Positions 7,921 to 16,877 of a stretch of 64,000 nt of DNA are shown in pieces; position 1 is the first letter of the stretch; the number at the start of each line of letters is the position of its first letter. Origin of the DNA: UBA5158 sp040389045 (GTDB lineage Bacteria > Pseudomonadota > Gammaproteobacteria > DSM-16500). The position numbers were made by a program, and so were the translations under genes. The notes under the pieces are model-generated. The model was not told the origin of the DNA. It saw nothing but the letters and a program-made list of their open reading frames with translations, and did not search any database. The stretch lies in the NCBI GenBank assembly GCA_040389045.1, contig JAZKAT010000019.1, forward strand, positions 1 to 64,000, read 5' to 3'.

Positions 7921-10900
7921 TTAAGGCGCGCAGCCTTCAGACAGCGTTATATTATTTTCCGCGTCCGCGCTGGCACTCGATGTGCAACTGCTAGAGACTT
8001 CTTTCACGATAACATGATCCGCAACATACACTGGCATGGGCAGCCCTGATGAGGGCGGTACGTTACTAACGTAATTGGTATAAGACGTAATTAAATTCAA
8101 TTGTTCTTTGGTTCTTTCTTGATTTGGGTTACTCGGTGTATCCGATTGCATTACTACATCACCACCGGAATTTTCTGAATTAAAACCAGTAAGATTGACC
8201 GGCACCCCATCGATAGTAAACTGCCCATTACCATTATTGACAATACTAGGTGTTTCAAAGAAAACTGCACTGCCACTATTTGGCCTCACAATATTACTAA
8301 ATTGGGAAAAGTTTATTGGATCACCCACTGTTCCTGAGTCAGCAGAATTTAGTGTTAAAACAGTTGTCGTGTCCGGTAATTGCAGTACACTTTGCGGATT
8401 ACCAACAATATTATCGATATTATTAAATTCGCCAATGATGTTGCCCGAAGTAATATCATATACGGTGCCGGAATTCACATTCGTATTCAGACCTACATCG
8501 ACACCGCTAGTATAATCTGCGTAACTAAGGGTATTGGAGCCGGCTTTGCCGGTGCCGAATATTGCCAGATTGGTTCCGCCTGAGACTGTTCCATCAAAAG
8601 AAAATTCCGTACCGGTCAAAGTAATGGGCTGGGTAAATACGACAGGACTTATGTAATCTTGCGCACCTGCTGTGGTAATAGCGCTAGCATTAACTTCCGT
8701 ACTGCTAGCCGTCACGGAAAGATTTGCTAATGATACATTGTTACTTAAGCTCGCCGTATTCAGCGCAGCAATTTGCAAATCATAAAAGCTGCCATTGATA
8801 CCATTTTTAAAAGCCACATTGTTACCCGTTACTGCGGCATCAGCAATTAATACCGCGCTGCCATCAAAGGTGATATTGACGCTGCCACCCGCAACTGCTT
8901 TTACATTGCCATCCAGGTTATAAGTTGTTTGTGGCGTGGCAACAAAATCAATATTGGGATGGGAAAAAGTGCCTATCGTCAAATTGGGACCTGCTATTGA
9001 ATACAGTACACTGGAATCAGTTAAATTACCTAACGCGCTGGCGAAATTGCTGTTTGACACGGTGCTAGCAAAATCTCCACCTACTGTTATGGTATTTGCT
9101 TTAATGGCAAGTCCTGAGATACCACCGCTACCTGAGCTGGGCACGACAAAAACATCATTACCGCTCATACCAGGTATATAAGCTAAGACTGCCGTGTTGC
9201 CAGCAATAGTGTTAGCCGCTTGCAGCGAATAAAAGAAACCATTAGCGCCGGTAGGTATACTGTCGATTACCTCACCATTCGTCACCAGTTTCACTTGCGT
9301 GTTGCCGCTCGCTGCTGTAGTCCCGGAAATAACTTCAGGTGTCGTTGGAAAAGCCGCGGTTAAATAAGGATAAGAAGAACCCTCAAGTACATTCCAGGTG
9401 CCATTTACATTCCATCCTGCTCTCGCATAAGTGTTAGTAGCGGAGAGATTCGCAGTGCCACCTAAACTCCCGCAATTACCTGAGAAACAACCTGCTGTTA
9501 CCCCACTCACCGCGCCAGAAATATTGCCTACGCCACGGTTTTCATTAAAACCTGATGTACCCGTATCCCAAAAATTACTGGTTAATGACGCGGAACTATT
9601 TTCAAACCCAACAAAACCTCCGACATTCGTGGTGCCGCCATTGTTGGTAACCAGCGTAGGATTAATATAGCCTGTACTATAAGAATTACTGATATGACTA
9701 CCTGCGTCCGCAAATAAATCATAACCATTCACCCCAGCCATCCCACCGATATCAACTACACCCCCATTATTTTGTCCGCTAACTTGAATAAAACTGCTGT
9801 TATAACTATTTTGCACCGTGCTGCCCGCCATTGCACCGGCCAAACCGCCTACATATAAATTACCGCCATTATTCGCAATGGCCGTCACATCAATCGCACC
9901 AGTACTGTAAGAATCCGCTAAAAAGGAACCCGCTTCTAAAACCCCTACCAAGCCACCTACATAGATAGAATGGTTAGCATTGTTAGCGGTTACCTTGACA
10001 GTCCCAGTCATAGAATCATTAATAAATCTGGTGTTAACCGCCAAACCTGCCAGTGCGCCCACCGTATTTGCCTCAGCAGTTTCAGTAATATTAACATTTT
10101 GTAAATGCACATTCGCAATCGTAGCGCCCGAGGTAGCGCCAAATAAACCGATATTGCCGCCAGCAGTCGCATCAACAATCGTCAGCCCTGAAATCGAAAA
10201 ATTCTGACCGTCAAAATGGCCAGTATAAGGTGTAGCGGAATTTGCTATAGGGGCAGAATTAGCTGCTAAGTTGATATTATCCCCCAAAGCAAAATTACCA
10301 CTAAGATTAGAATTTACTGCAGCAAGGTTTGCCGCCGTATTTACCAGCATATAAGCGGTAGGCGTCACACCTATCACCACACCGGTGTAATCGGTAGGTG
10401 TAGCATAAGAAGAAGGATTATAATAAAGATTCACCGCGCCGCCCGCACTTAAATTAATTTTTGCTGAGCCATTAAAATTTACCGTGCCAATTCCAGAGCC
10501 AGTATTATCAGAGCGTAACGCCAACGTCGCGCCACCGGAATTGGCAATCGTAACACCGGTGTCAATGTTAATGTTACGGAGTGCGCTCAACGTCAAACTA
10601 TTGGCGCTACTCCAGGAAATATTATTCATGACCGTGATATCGCCGCTGCCGCCAGCGCCAAAATTGGAAGTCTGTACCACTATATTTGCCAGGCTTAAAG
10701 CATTTTCCAAATCAGCTACATTTAAATTAGGAACTTGCCCACTACTAGTTTGATTAGCCGTGTTAGTATTGGCAGCAACATTCATGTTACTGGTAACGTT
10801 ATTACTAATAGTCAAATCAGCGGGATCTATTAGCCATGTTCCCGTCTGGCCATGGGCAGCGGTTAAATTAATTTTAGCGCTATTCACATCAATATTTGCC

Positions 10901-11994
10901 CCGGAAGTTTCGACCGAACCACCATTACCAGACAAGCTACCGCCTAACGCGGTAATTTTGCCAAAATCCTGCATACTATTGCTAGCTTTAATCGTGACGC
11001 TACCACCCTTACCAGTCTTACCAGCGTTCGCATTAATAATGGATGCTTTGGTCAGTACTACATTATTACCCGTGATAGTGATTTTACCGCCTGAACCATT
11101 ATGGTGAGTGCCCGCGACAATTAATCTACCAGAAACCACTACATTGCCATTGCTGGCTGACAAAACAATTGAACCATCGCGTTGCTTGGCAGAAGAACGT
11201 GCTTCCGCATAACCCGCCATATTAATTACATTATCTAACACACCTTGCGCCGCCGCGGCCGTCACTAATATCCGACCGCCATTCGCTAATAATTTTCCGG
11301 TGTTAGTGACATTCGGATGTTCAGCGGGCGCGGTGACTGCAAACGTAATCAATTGATCACCGTTAAAATCCAAAGTAAATTGACTGCCTGAACCCAGCAC
11401 AATATTGCCTAGACGCGCTTTAATCGTGCCATCATTTTCAACTTGCGCACCCAATAACGCGACCACACCATAATCACCCGCCGTGATAAGTCCCTTATTG
11501 ATAATCGCTCCCGCGCGTTTTGATGGTTCATCAAAAATATATTTTCCCGCCATAAAATTAGCATTACTGATATTGGAAGTTGACGCGATAATACTACCCA
11601 CATTCACCGTCGCGCCTGAACCAAAAAACAAGCCAGCGCCATTAACCAAAATAATGGTACCGTTTGCTGTTATTTGTCCTAAGATGCGTGAAGGGCCTTG
11701 TTGGGCATTAATTCGGTTGAGGGTGACTGCACTGGAATTGGGTTGGTTAAACTTGGTTTTTTCACCGGCGCTAATATTAAAGCTATCCCATGAAATGATA
11801 CCACGCTGCGTGGTTTGATTAACCTGAACGGTACTTCCGGTTTGTTGCACATTGATGCCACCCGCCACCACACTGTTTAAAACTGGATTGGCATAGCTAA
11901 CTGACATCAATAGTAAGGGTGAAACAAAAAACAGAATATGCAATACAATATCAGTCCATAATCCCTTACGCTTTTTTGTTTTAGACCCCGTCAT
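7921..11994 (-). CDS. Filamentous-haemagglutinin-type adhesin (two-partner secretion exoprotein)
   Basis: 1357 residues. The basic N-terminus is followed by a long signal segment to about residue 35 (SYAN). The TPS secretion domain covers about 36-290, with the characteristic KFNQPNSSAVTLNRI and NGTIILVNGAGLFFGSGATV stretches that form the start of a right-handed beta helix. Gly/Asn/Thr/Ser-rich beta-helix repeats follow. Residues 600-800 hold GLUG-like repeats (YVGGLVG, YVGGLAG, DIGGMAG, NVGGFVG) with SYSTG motifs. The last 24 residues contain two cysteines 19 residues apart, which recalls the C-terminal disulfide loop that anchors HMW1-type adhesins. TPS proteins are exported through an outer-membrane TpsB pore; none is in this window. 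The ATG has GAGG about 8 bases upstream. Likely role: surface adhesion. Confidence 0.88.
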   Translation of the reverse strand: MTGSKTKKRKGLWTDIVLHILFFVSPLLLMSVSYANPVLNSVVAGGINVQQTGSTVQVNQTTQRGIISWDSFNISAGEKTKFNQPNSSAVTLNRINAQQGPSRILGQITANGTIILVNGAGLFFGSGATVNVGSIIASTSNISNANFMAGKYIFDEPSKRAGAIINKGLITAGDYGVVALLGAQVENDGTIKARLGNIVLGSGSQFTLDFNGDQLITFAVTAPAEHPNVTNTGKLLANGGRILVTAAAAQGVLDNVINMAGYAEARSSAKQRDGSIVLSASNGNVVVSGRLIVAGTHHNGSGGKITITGNNVVLTKASIINANAGKTGKGGSVTIKASNSMQDFGKITALGGSLSGNGGSVETSGANIDVNSAKINLTAAHGQTGTWLIDPADLTISNNVTSNMNVAANTNTANQTSSGQVPNLNVADLENALSLANIVVQTSNFGAGGSGDITVMNNISWSSANSLTLSALRNINIDTGVTIANSGGATLALRSDNTGSGIGTVNFNGSAKINLSAGGAVNLYYNPSSYATPTDYTGVVIGVTPTAYMLVNTAANLAAVNSNLSGNFALGDNINLAANSAPIANSATPYTGHFDGQNFSISGLTIVDATAGGNIGLFGATSGATIANVHLQNVNITETAEANTVGALAGLAVNTRFINDSMTGTVKVTANNANHSIYVGGLVGVLEAGSFLADSYSTGAIDVTAIANNGGNLYVGGLAGAMAGSTVQNSYNSSFIQVSGQNNGGVVDIGGMAGVNGYDLFADAGSHISNSYSTGYINPTLVTNNGGTTNVGGFVGFENSSASLTSNFWDTGTSGFNENRGVGNISGAVSGVTAGCFSGNCGSLGGTANLSATNTYARAGWNVNGTWNVLEGSSYPYLTAAFPTTPEVISGTTAASGNTQVKLVTNGEVIDSIPTGANGFFYSLQAANTIAGNTAVLAYIPGMSGNDVFVVPSSGSGGISGLAIKANTITVGGDFASTVSNSNFASALGNLTDSSVLYSIAGPNLTIGTFSHPNIDFVATPQTTYNLDGNVKAVAGGSVNITFDGSAVLIADAAVTGNNVAFKNGINGSFYDLQIAALNTASLSNNVSLANLSVTASSTEVNASAITTAGAQDYISPVVFTQPITLTGTEFSFDGTVSGGTNLAIFGTGKAGSNTLSYADYTSGVDVGLNTNVNSGTVYDITSGNIIGEFNNIDNIVGNPQSVLQLPDTTTVLTLNSADSGTVGDPINFSQFSNIVRPNSGSAVFFETPSIVNNGNGQFTIDGVPVNLTGFNSENSGGDVVMQSDTPSNPNQERTKEQLNLITSYTNYVSNVPPSSGLPMPVYVADHVIVKEVSSSCTSSASADAENNITLSEGCAP

Positions 11995-12211
11995 TTTAGC
12001 CTCAACTATAGCCTGCGAAGCAAGCGGATTAGATGATCATAAAGCGCGTAGTGTTTATTCAATTATAGAGGATTTGGACAAGTTCGGGTAAAATTGATGC
12101 AATATCTTGAGTTAAGTTATTGATTTTTGTTCGCAAAATAATTTAAAAAACCCAATGGATTAGAAATGCGTATAATAATCAGTTAGTAACCCTTGAGGAC
12201 ATCAGGACACC

Positions 12212-13528
12212 ATGGAAAAAGTCGATCAAATCATCCACGCCAAATGGCTTATTACTTGTGAACCCGACAATAAAGTATTAACCGATCATGCTCTGATTAT
12301 TCACCAAGGCCTTATCAAAAACATCATTCCCAGCGCTAGCGTAGCAAAAAAATATCAGGCAGCGGACACCCAGGAATTTAAAACTCATGCCGTTATGCCC
12401 GGCTTTATCAACACGCATACTCATATCCCTATGAATTTATTTCGCGGCTTGATGGATGATCTGGCATTAATGGATTGGTTAAACAATTATATATGGCCAG
12501 CAGAAAAGAAATGGGTAGACAGTCAATTCGTGTATGACGCTTCGCTGCTAGCCATGGGGGAAATGATTCGCGGTGGCACCACTTGTTTTAATGATATGTA
12601 TTTCTTTAGTAATGATACTGCCAGGGCGGCGGAATTATCGGGTATGCGCGCCCACATCGGTATCACTATCATTGATGTGCCAACACGCTGGGCGAAAACC
12701 ACTGCGGAATATATGCAGAAAGGCTTGGCTTTTTATGAAGAATATAAAAATCATCCCCACATCAAGATAACGCTTGCCCCACATGCTATTTATACGGTGC
12801 CCGATAACGTACTCGTAGAAATCCGTGATGTCGCGGAAAAATTCGATTTAAAAATTAATATGCACATCCAGGAATCACGCACGGAAGCACTGGATTCAAT
12901 CGCTAAAACCCAGCACCGCCCGTTAAAACGCTTAAATGATTTAGGTTTGGTGACACCGCGGCTGATCGCAGTGCATATGACGGATATCACCGAAGAAGAT
13001 TTGGAAATTCTCGCCGTGCAAAAACCCAATATCGTGCATTGCCCCGAGTCCAATATGAAACTCGCCAGCGGCATTGCGCCTTTGGATAAATTTAAAATTG
13101 CCGGCCTTAATGTGGCGTTAGGCACGGATGGCGCGGCCAGCAATAATGATTTGGATATGATTGGTGAAATGCGCACTGCGGCGCTTCTCGCGAAAGCCAG
13201 TACGCACAATCCTACCTCCTTAAAAGCGAGTGAAGCTTTGCAAATGGCAACTTTAAATGGCGCCAAAGCGTTAGGCATTGAAAAAGTTACGGGTTCCCTT
13301 AGCGTGGGAAAATCAGCGGATTTTATTGCGATCAAGTTAGATGAGCTGGAAACCTTGCCAGTTTACTATCCGGAATCGCAGATTGTTTACTCCGCATCAC
13401 GCAGCCAGGTGACGGATGTGTTTGTCGCGGGGAAACAATTGTTGCGGAAGCGGGAGTTGTTGACGCTGGATGAGGAAAAGCTTAAGGCTAATGCGCAGGA
13501 GTGGCGAGAAAAGATTGGGAAATCTTAA
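12212..13528 (+). CDS. mtaD: TRZ/ATZ-type amidohydrolase, probable 5-methylthioadenosine/S-adenosylhomocysteine deaminase
   Basis: 438 residues, amidohydrolase superfamily. The metal-binding HTH is at H69/H71 in GFINTHTHIPMN; further signatures are a central Glu/His region (NMHIQE), HMTDIT and the metal Asp in GTDGAASNNDLDM. Family members deaminate methylthioadenosine, S-adenosylhomocysteine or adenosine-type substrates; related triazine chlorohydrolases share the motifs, so the exact substrate is inferred. A GAGGA site stands upstream of the ATG, and a TATAAT hexamer at 12171-12176 may be its -10. The gene is separated from ndk by a dispersed repeat and is probably its own unit. Confidence 0.85.
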   Translation: MEKVDQIIHAKWLITCEPDNKVLTDHALIIHQGLIKNIIPSASVAKKYQAADTQEFKTHAVMPGFINTHTHIPMNLFRGLMDDLALMDWLNNYIWPAEKKWVDSQFVYDASLLAMGEMIRGGTTCFNDMYFFSNDTARAAELSGMRAHIGITIIDVPTRWAKTTAEYMQKGLAFYEEYKNHPHIKITLAPHAIYTVPDNVLVEIRDVAEKFDLKINMHIQESRTEALDSIAKTQHRPLKRLNDLGLVTPRLIAVHMTDITEEDLEILAVQKPNIVHCPESNMKLASGIAPLDKFKIAGLNVALGTDGAASNNDLDMIGEMRTAALLAKASTHNPTSLKASEALQMATLNGAKALGIEKVTGSLSVGKSADFIAIKLDELETLPVYYPESQIVYSASRSQVTDVFVAGKQLLRKRELLTLDEEKLKANAQEWREKIGKS

Positions 13529-13531
13529 AAG

Positions 13532-13587
13532 CACCCCTCACCCGTCGCCTAGCGGCGCCGACCTCTCCCACAAGGGAGAGGTGAAAA
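13532..13587. repeat. Dispersed repeat with CTCTCCCACA(T/A)GGGAGAG hairpin, copy 2
   Basis: CACCCCTCACCC, then the small palindrome CGCCTAGCGGCG, then CTCTCCCACAAGGGAGAG and GTGAAAA. It matches the copies at 4141 and 29317. Placed just after the mtaD stop, it may help end transcription. Confidence 0.75.
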
Positions 13588-13640
13588 TAACGCCTGGCAC
13601 CATGAAAAAAACAATTTGCTGCAAATTTAACCGAAGCCGT

Positions 13641-13646
13641 TATAAT
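13641..13646 (+). promoter_or_regulatory. Probable -10 box for ndk
   Basis: A consensus TATAAT lies 37 bases upstream of the ndk ATG. No good -35 hexamer is found at 16-18 bases; the best is TTGCTG at 19. A GGAG ribosome site follows at 13672-13675. Confidence 0.4.
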
Positions 13647-13683
13647 ATGCGTCCCTGCATACACAAGAGATGGAGTTAAAAGC

Positions 13684-14130
13684 ATGACAGTTGAAAGAAC
13701 CTTATCGATTATCAAACCTGACGCGGTCGCTAAATCCGTTATTGGCCAGATTAACGCCCGTTTTGAAAAAGCTGGCTTACGCATTGTAGCGACAAAAATG
13801 CTACATTTAACGCCTAAACAAGCCCAGGAGTTTTATGGAGTCCACAAAGATCGCCCGTTTTTTAAAGGCCTTTGCGATTTCATGAGTTCAGGGCCCGTGT
13901 TAGCACAAGTCTTAGAAGGCGAAAGCGCCATTGCGGTTAACCGCCAGATCATGGGTGCTACCAATCCGAAAGAAGCAGCTCCCGGCACCATACGCGCGGA
14001 TTTCGCTGAATCTATCGACCACAACGCAGTCCATGGCTCAGATAGCGCGGAAAACGCTACCCAGGAAATCGCTTTCTTCTTTAAACCCGAAGAAATCGTT
14101 AGTTACGTTAAAACCGCGGAACTGGCTTAA
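13684..14130 (+). CDS. ndk: Nucleoside diphosphate kinase
   Basis: 148 residues, close to the usual 140-150. It transfers the gamma phosphate between nucleoside di- and triphosphates through a phosphohistidine. The signature NAVHGSDS with the catalytic His near 117 is present, as are the N-terminal ERTLSIIKPDAV and the IRADFA stretch. It is the first gene of the gammaproteobacterial order ndk-rlmN-pilW-rodZ-(ispG)-hisS. GGAG precedes the ATG. Confidence 0.97.
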   Translation: MTVERTLSIIKPDAVAKSVIGQINARFEKAGLRIVATKMLHLTPKQAQEFYGVHKDRPFFKGLCDFMSSGPVLAQVLEGESAIAVNRQIMGATNPKEAAPGTIRADFAESIDHNAVHGSDSAENATQEIAFFFKPEEIVSYVKTAELA

Positions 14131-14133
14131 GCG

Positions 14134-15258
14134 ATGACTACTACCACCCAACTGCCATCAAAAATCAACCTGCTGGGCCTGGACCGTAAAGCCCTGGCGG
14201 AATTTTTTGTGCAGTTGGGTGAAAAACCTTATCGAGCCACCCAGGTCCTGAAATGGATACACTTCCAGGGCGTCAACACCACCGCGGCAATGACCGATTT
14301 AAGCAAACCATTACGCGCAAAACTGGATGAAATCGCTGAAATCCGTCCCCTGGAAGTCGCCTATGAAAGCACCGCGCAAGATGGCACCCACAAATGGTTA
14401 TTGCGACTTGCCGATGGCAATTGCATAGAAACCATTTACATCCCGGAAAAATCACGCGGTACTTTATGCGTTTCTTCCCAGGTGGGTTGCACCTTAAATT
14501 GTGATTTCTGTTCTACCGGCAAACAAGGTTTTAACCGTAACTTAACTAGCGCGGAAATCATTGGCCAAGTCTGGACCGCCGCACGCAGTTTGTCTGAAAG
14601 TAATGGCATACATGATCGCGCCGTCACTAACGTGGTCATGATGGGCATGGGTGAACCCCTGTTAAATTTTGATAACGTAGTCAGCGCCATGGATATCATG
14701 CTGGATGACTTCGGTTATGGTTTATCAAAACGCCGCGTCACCCTCAGCACCGCGGGTGTCATCCCGGCCATGTATCGCTTGCGCGAAGTCAGTGATGTTG
14801 CGCTGGCGGTATCTTTGCACGCGCCTACCGATGAGTTACGCAATATTCTGGTACCACTTAACAAAAAATATCCTCTGGCAGAATTGATGGCAGCTTGTAC
14901 AGCTTATTTCAAGGAAGATAAACGCCGTTATGTCACCATGGAATATGTCATGCTCGCTGGCATTAATGACAGCCCTATCCACGCCAGACAGTTAATCAAC
15001 TTGTTACAAGACATGCGCGCGAAAGTGAATTTGATTCCCTTTAATCCTTTTCCCACTACCCAGTATAAACGTTCCGACATCGCCACCATTGAGCGCTTTC
15101 AGAACATACTGATGGATGCCGGAATTAATGCTATCACTCGCAAGACCCGCGGCGATGATATAGACGCGGCCTGCGGCCAACTCGTCGGCCAGGTAAAAGA
15201 CCTTACCCGCCGCAGTGAACGCCACTTAAAAAAATTCGCCCAAGCAAACGCTCGCTAA
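14134..15258 (+). CDS. rlmN: Dual-specificity 23S rRNA/tRNA adenine-C2 methyltransferase RlmN
   Basis: 374 residues. A radical-SAM enzyme that methylates C2 of A2503 in 23S rRNA and A37 in tRNA. The CxxxCxxC iron-sulfur cluster motif is visible as GCTLNCDFCSTG, followed by the SAM-binding MGMGEPLLN and STAGVIPAM. A conserved Cys in DDIDAACGQL near the C-terminus corresponds to the methyl-carrying cysteine. It starts 3 bases after ndk stops, so the two are cotranscribed. Confidence 0.96.
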   Translation: MTTTTQLPSKINLLGLDRKALAEFFVQLGEKPYRATQVLKWIHFQGVNTTAAMTDLSKPLRAKLDEIAEIRPLEVAYESTAQDGTHKWLLRLADGNCIETIYIPEKSRGTLCVSSQVGCTLNCDFCSTGKQGFNRNLTSAEIIGQVWTAARSLSESNGIHDRAVTNVVMMGMGEPLLNFDNVVSAMDIMLDDFGYGLSKRRVTLSTAGVIPAMYRLREVSDVALAVSLHAPTDELRNILVPLNKKYPLAELMAACTAYFKEDKRRYVTMEYVMLAGINDSPIHARQLINLLQDMRAKVNLIPFNPFPTTQYKRSDIATIERFQNILMDAGINAITRKTRGDDIDAACGQLVGQVKDLTRRSERHLKKFAQANAR

Positions 15259-15319
15259 AAAACCCGCAAAATGTTAGAATTTTCGCATAATATCTGGTGA
15301 TAATTTATTTGGAGTTCAT

Positions 15320-15856
15320 GTGACAAGGCAGTTACTCTCCAGTTGCTTAATTCTTTCAACCTCATTACTGCTTGGGTGCAGTATGAGCATGCATCGTGAC
15401 AGCTACCATTTAGATTACCCCAATCTGCCTGCCGCCCGTTTCAATGCCGAACAAGGCTTGCGCTATTTACATAACGGCGAAACCAATATGGCAGCGGAAA
15501 AATTTAATCTGGCGGTGGAACAAGCCCCACGCGATCCCCTTGTCATGGATGCGCTGGCATTTTATTATGAAAAGTCGGGTGATTTAGCGCTCGCTAATCA
15601 AACCTACTTTAATGCTTTATTGTTAGATTGGCGTTCCGGGACCTTGCGTAATAACTATGCCGCATTTCTCTGTCGTAATGGTTATTCCAAGCAATCTATA
15701 GATTATTATATGAAAGCGGCCGGGGTACCTAACTACCGGGATGCCGAGGGCGCCTATGCTAATGCTCGCTATTGTGTGGAAAAACTTGGCGCAGGCGATG
15801 AATACGCTTATTATACGAAACTATTATGGCAACCTAATTCGAAGCAGGCACGTTAA
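15320..15856 (+). CDS. pilW: Type IV pilus biogenesis/stability lipoprotein PilW (PilF)
   Basis: 178 residues. GTG start with GGAG 5 bases upstream; an overlapping ATG is out of frame. The signal peptide ends at a lipobox LLLGC (Cys20). Residues 38-140 form tetratricopeptide-like repeats (GLRYLHNGETNMAAEKFNLAVEQ and the following helices). In Pseudomonas this outer-membrane lipoprotein pilots secretin assembly. The position between rlmN and rodZ is conserved. Its stop overlaps the next start (TAATG). Confidence 0.85.
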   Translation: MTRQLLSSCLILSTSLLLGCSMSMHRDSYHLDYPNLPAARFNAEQGLRYLHNGETNMAAEKFNLAVEQAPRDPLVMDALAFYYEKSGDLALANQTYFNALLLDWRSGTLRNNYAAFLCRNGYSKQSIDYYMKAAGVPNYRDAEGAYANARYCVEKLGAGDEYAYYTKLLWQPNSKQAR

Positions 15857-16854
15857 TGATAACAACTGACCGAAAACCTACGACAAATGACCGCAAACCC
15901 GCAATGGATAACGCAGTAAAAAATAGCTGGGGGAAGCGTTTTCAAGCCGCTAGAGAAGCAATGAACTTATCGGAAAAAGATGCCGCGGCCCGCTTACACT
16001 TGAAAGCACATATTATCAATATCATTGAATCCGAACGCTTTGCCGAAGGCCCGCCAGTTATTTTTATGCGCGGCTATATACGCTCCTATGGGCGCTTATT
16101 GAATTTACCCGAAAAAGATTTAAGCCAGGCCTTGGCCCAACTGGATTTTGGCAACCCTGCCACACCCACTGTGCCTAGCCATTTTCGCATGCGGGAAAGC
16201 AACAGTAATAGTTCTTCCATTTGGTCCACCGCTTTTGTGATGCTAGTGCTGACAGCCCTGGTAGGAGTGTGGTGGTGGAATTCACATGTGCGCAATGCGC
16301 CAGTAGTGGACTTAGCCAGCATACCGGTTGAAACCACCCACGTAGCCGCAGCTACCCCACCGGCAACGCCACCGGCTGAAGCGATTACCCCCGCGCAAAT
16401 CAATACCGCTCTAGGCAATCCAGCTTCGCCTGCTGCCGCCGCCCCTGCGCCTTCTGCTACTACTCCGGCAATCGCAGCAGCACCTGCCGCGCCGGCGCCA
16501 ACCGCTACCACAGCGGTAATGGCACCCAAAACCGCCGAGATTACACCACAGCCCAGCGCGCCACCCGCGCCCCTTGAAACCAGCCCACAAGTAGCAGAAC
16601 AACAATCCGTTGCGCCGGCACTACCCGCGTCACCCCCGGAACAAGCTGCTGTGGCGAACAATGCCGCAACTGCCACCCCAGCACCTGAAGAAGCAACTAC
16701 GGCTTCATCCGCTGATGTGGCTACTACTGAAGATTTAACCGATGACCAGCCAGCGCCGGTGAAAACGCATACCCCTAAAAATAAATTGCCGAACCTGGCG
16801 GACGCTGAAATGTCTGTTCCCGAAGAAGGCTTAGATAACGAAGCAAGCGAGTGA
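15856..16854 (+). CDS. rodZ: RodZ-like helix-turn-helix membrane protein
   Basis: 332 residues. A cytoplasmic HTH_25 domain at about 24-90 (GKRFQAAREAMNLSEKDAAARL, FMRGYIRSYGRLL) is followed by one membrane helix at about 121-141. In Escherichia coli RodZ tethers MreB to the membrane and shapes the rod. Here the periplasmic part after 150 is only a long Ala/Pro/Thr-rich tract with an acidic end; the folded C-terminal beta domain (DUF4115) is not apparent. An internal ATG at 15904 is an alternative start. ispG, which usually follows, is absent; hisS comes next. Confidence 0.8.
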   Translation: MITTDRKPTTNDRKPAMDNAVKNSWGKRFQAAREAMNLSEKDAAARLHLKAHIINIIESERFAEGPPVIFMRGYIRSYGRLLNLPEKDLSQALAQLDFGNPATPTVPSHFRMRESNSNSSSIWSTAFVMLVLTALVGVWWWNSHVRNAPVVDLASIPVETTHVAAATPPATPPAEAITPAQINTALGNPASPAAAAPAPSATTPAIAAAPAAPAPTATTAVMAPKTAEITPQPSAPPAPLETSPQVAEQQSVAPALPASPPEQAAVANNAATATPAPEEATTASSADVATTEDLTDDQPAPVKTHTPKNKLPNLADAEMSVPEEGLDNEASE

Positions 16855-16877
16855 TTACAACTAAAGAGAAATTACCT

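Noticed and set aside
8195..11818. Many plus-strand ORFs of 60-115 codons
   Set aside because: They are antisense shadows of the adhesin gene, caused by its biased Asn/Thr/Gly codons, with low-complexity Pro/Leu/Val translations.
12790..13335. Antisense 181-codon ORF within mtaD
   Set aside because: It lies wholly opposite a gene with clear amidohydrolase motifs, and its own translation shows no domain.
16086..16676. Antisense 196-codon ORF
   Set aside because: It is a shadow of the Ala/Pro/Thr tract of rodZ, reading as Gly/Ala/Val repeats.
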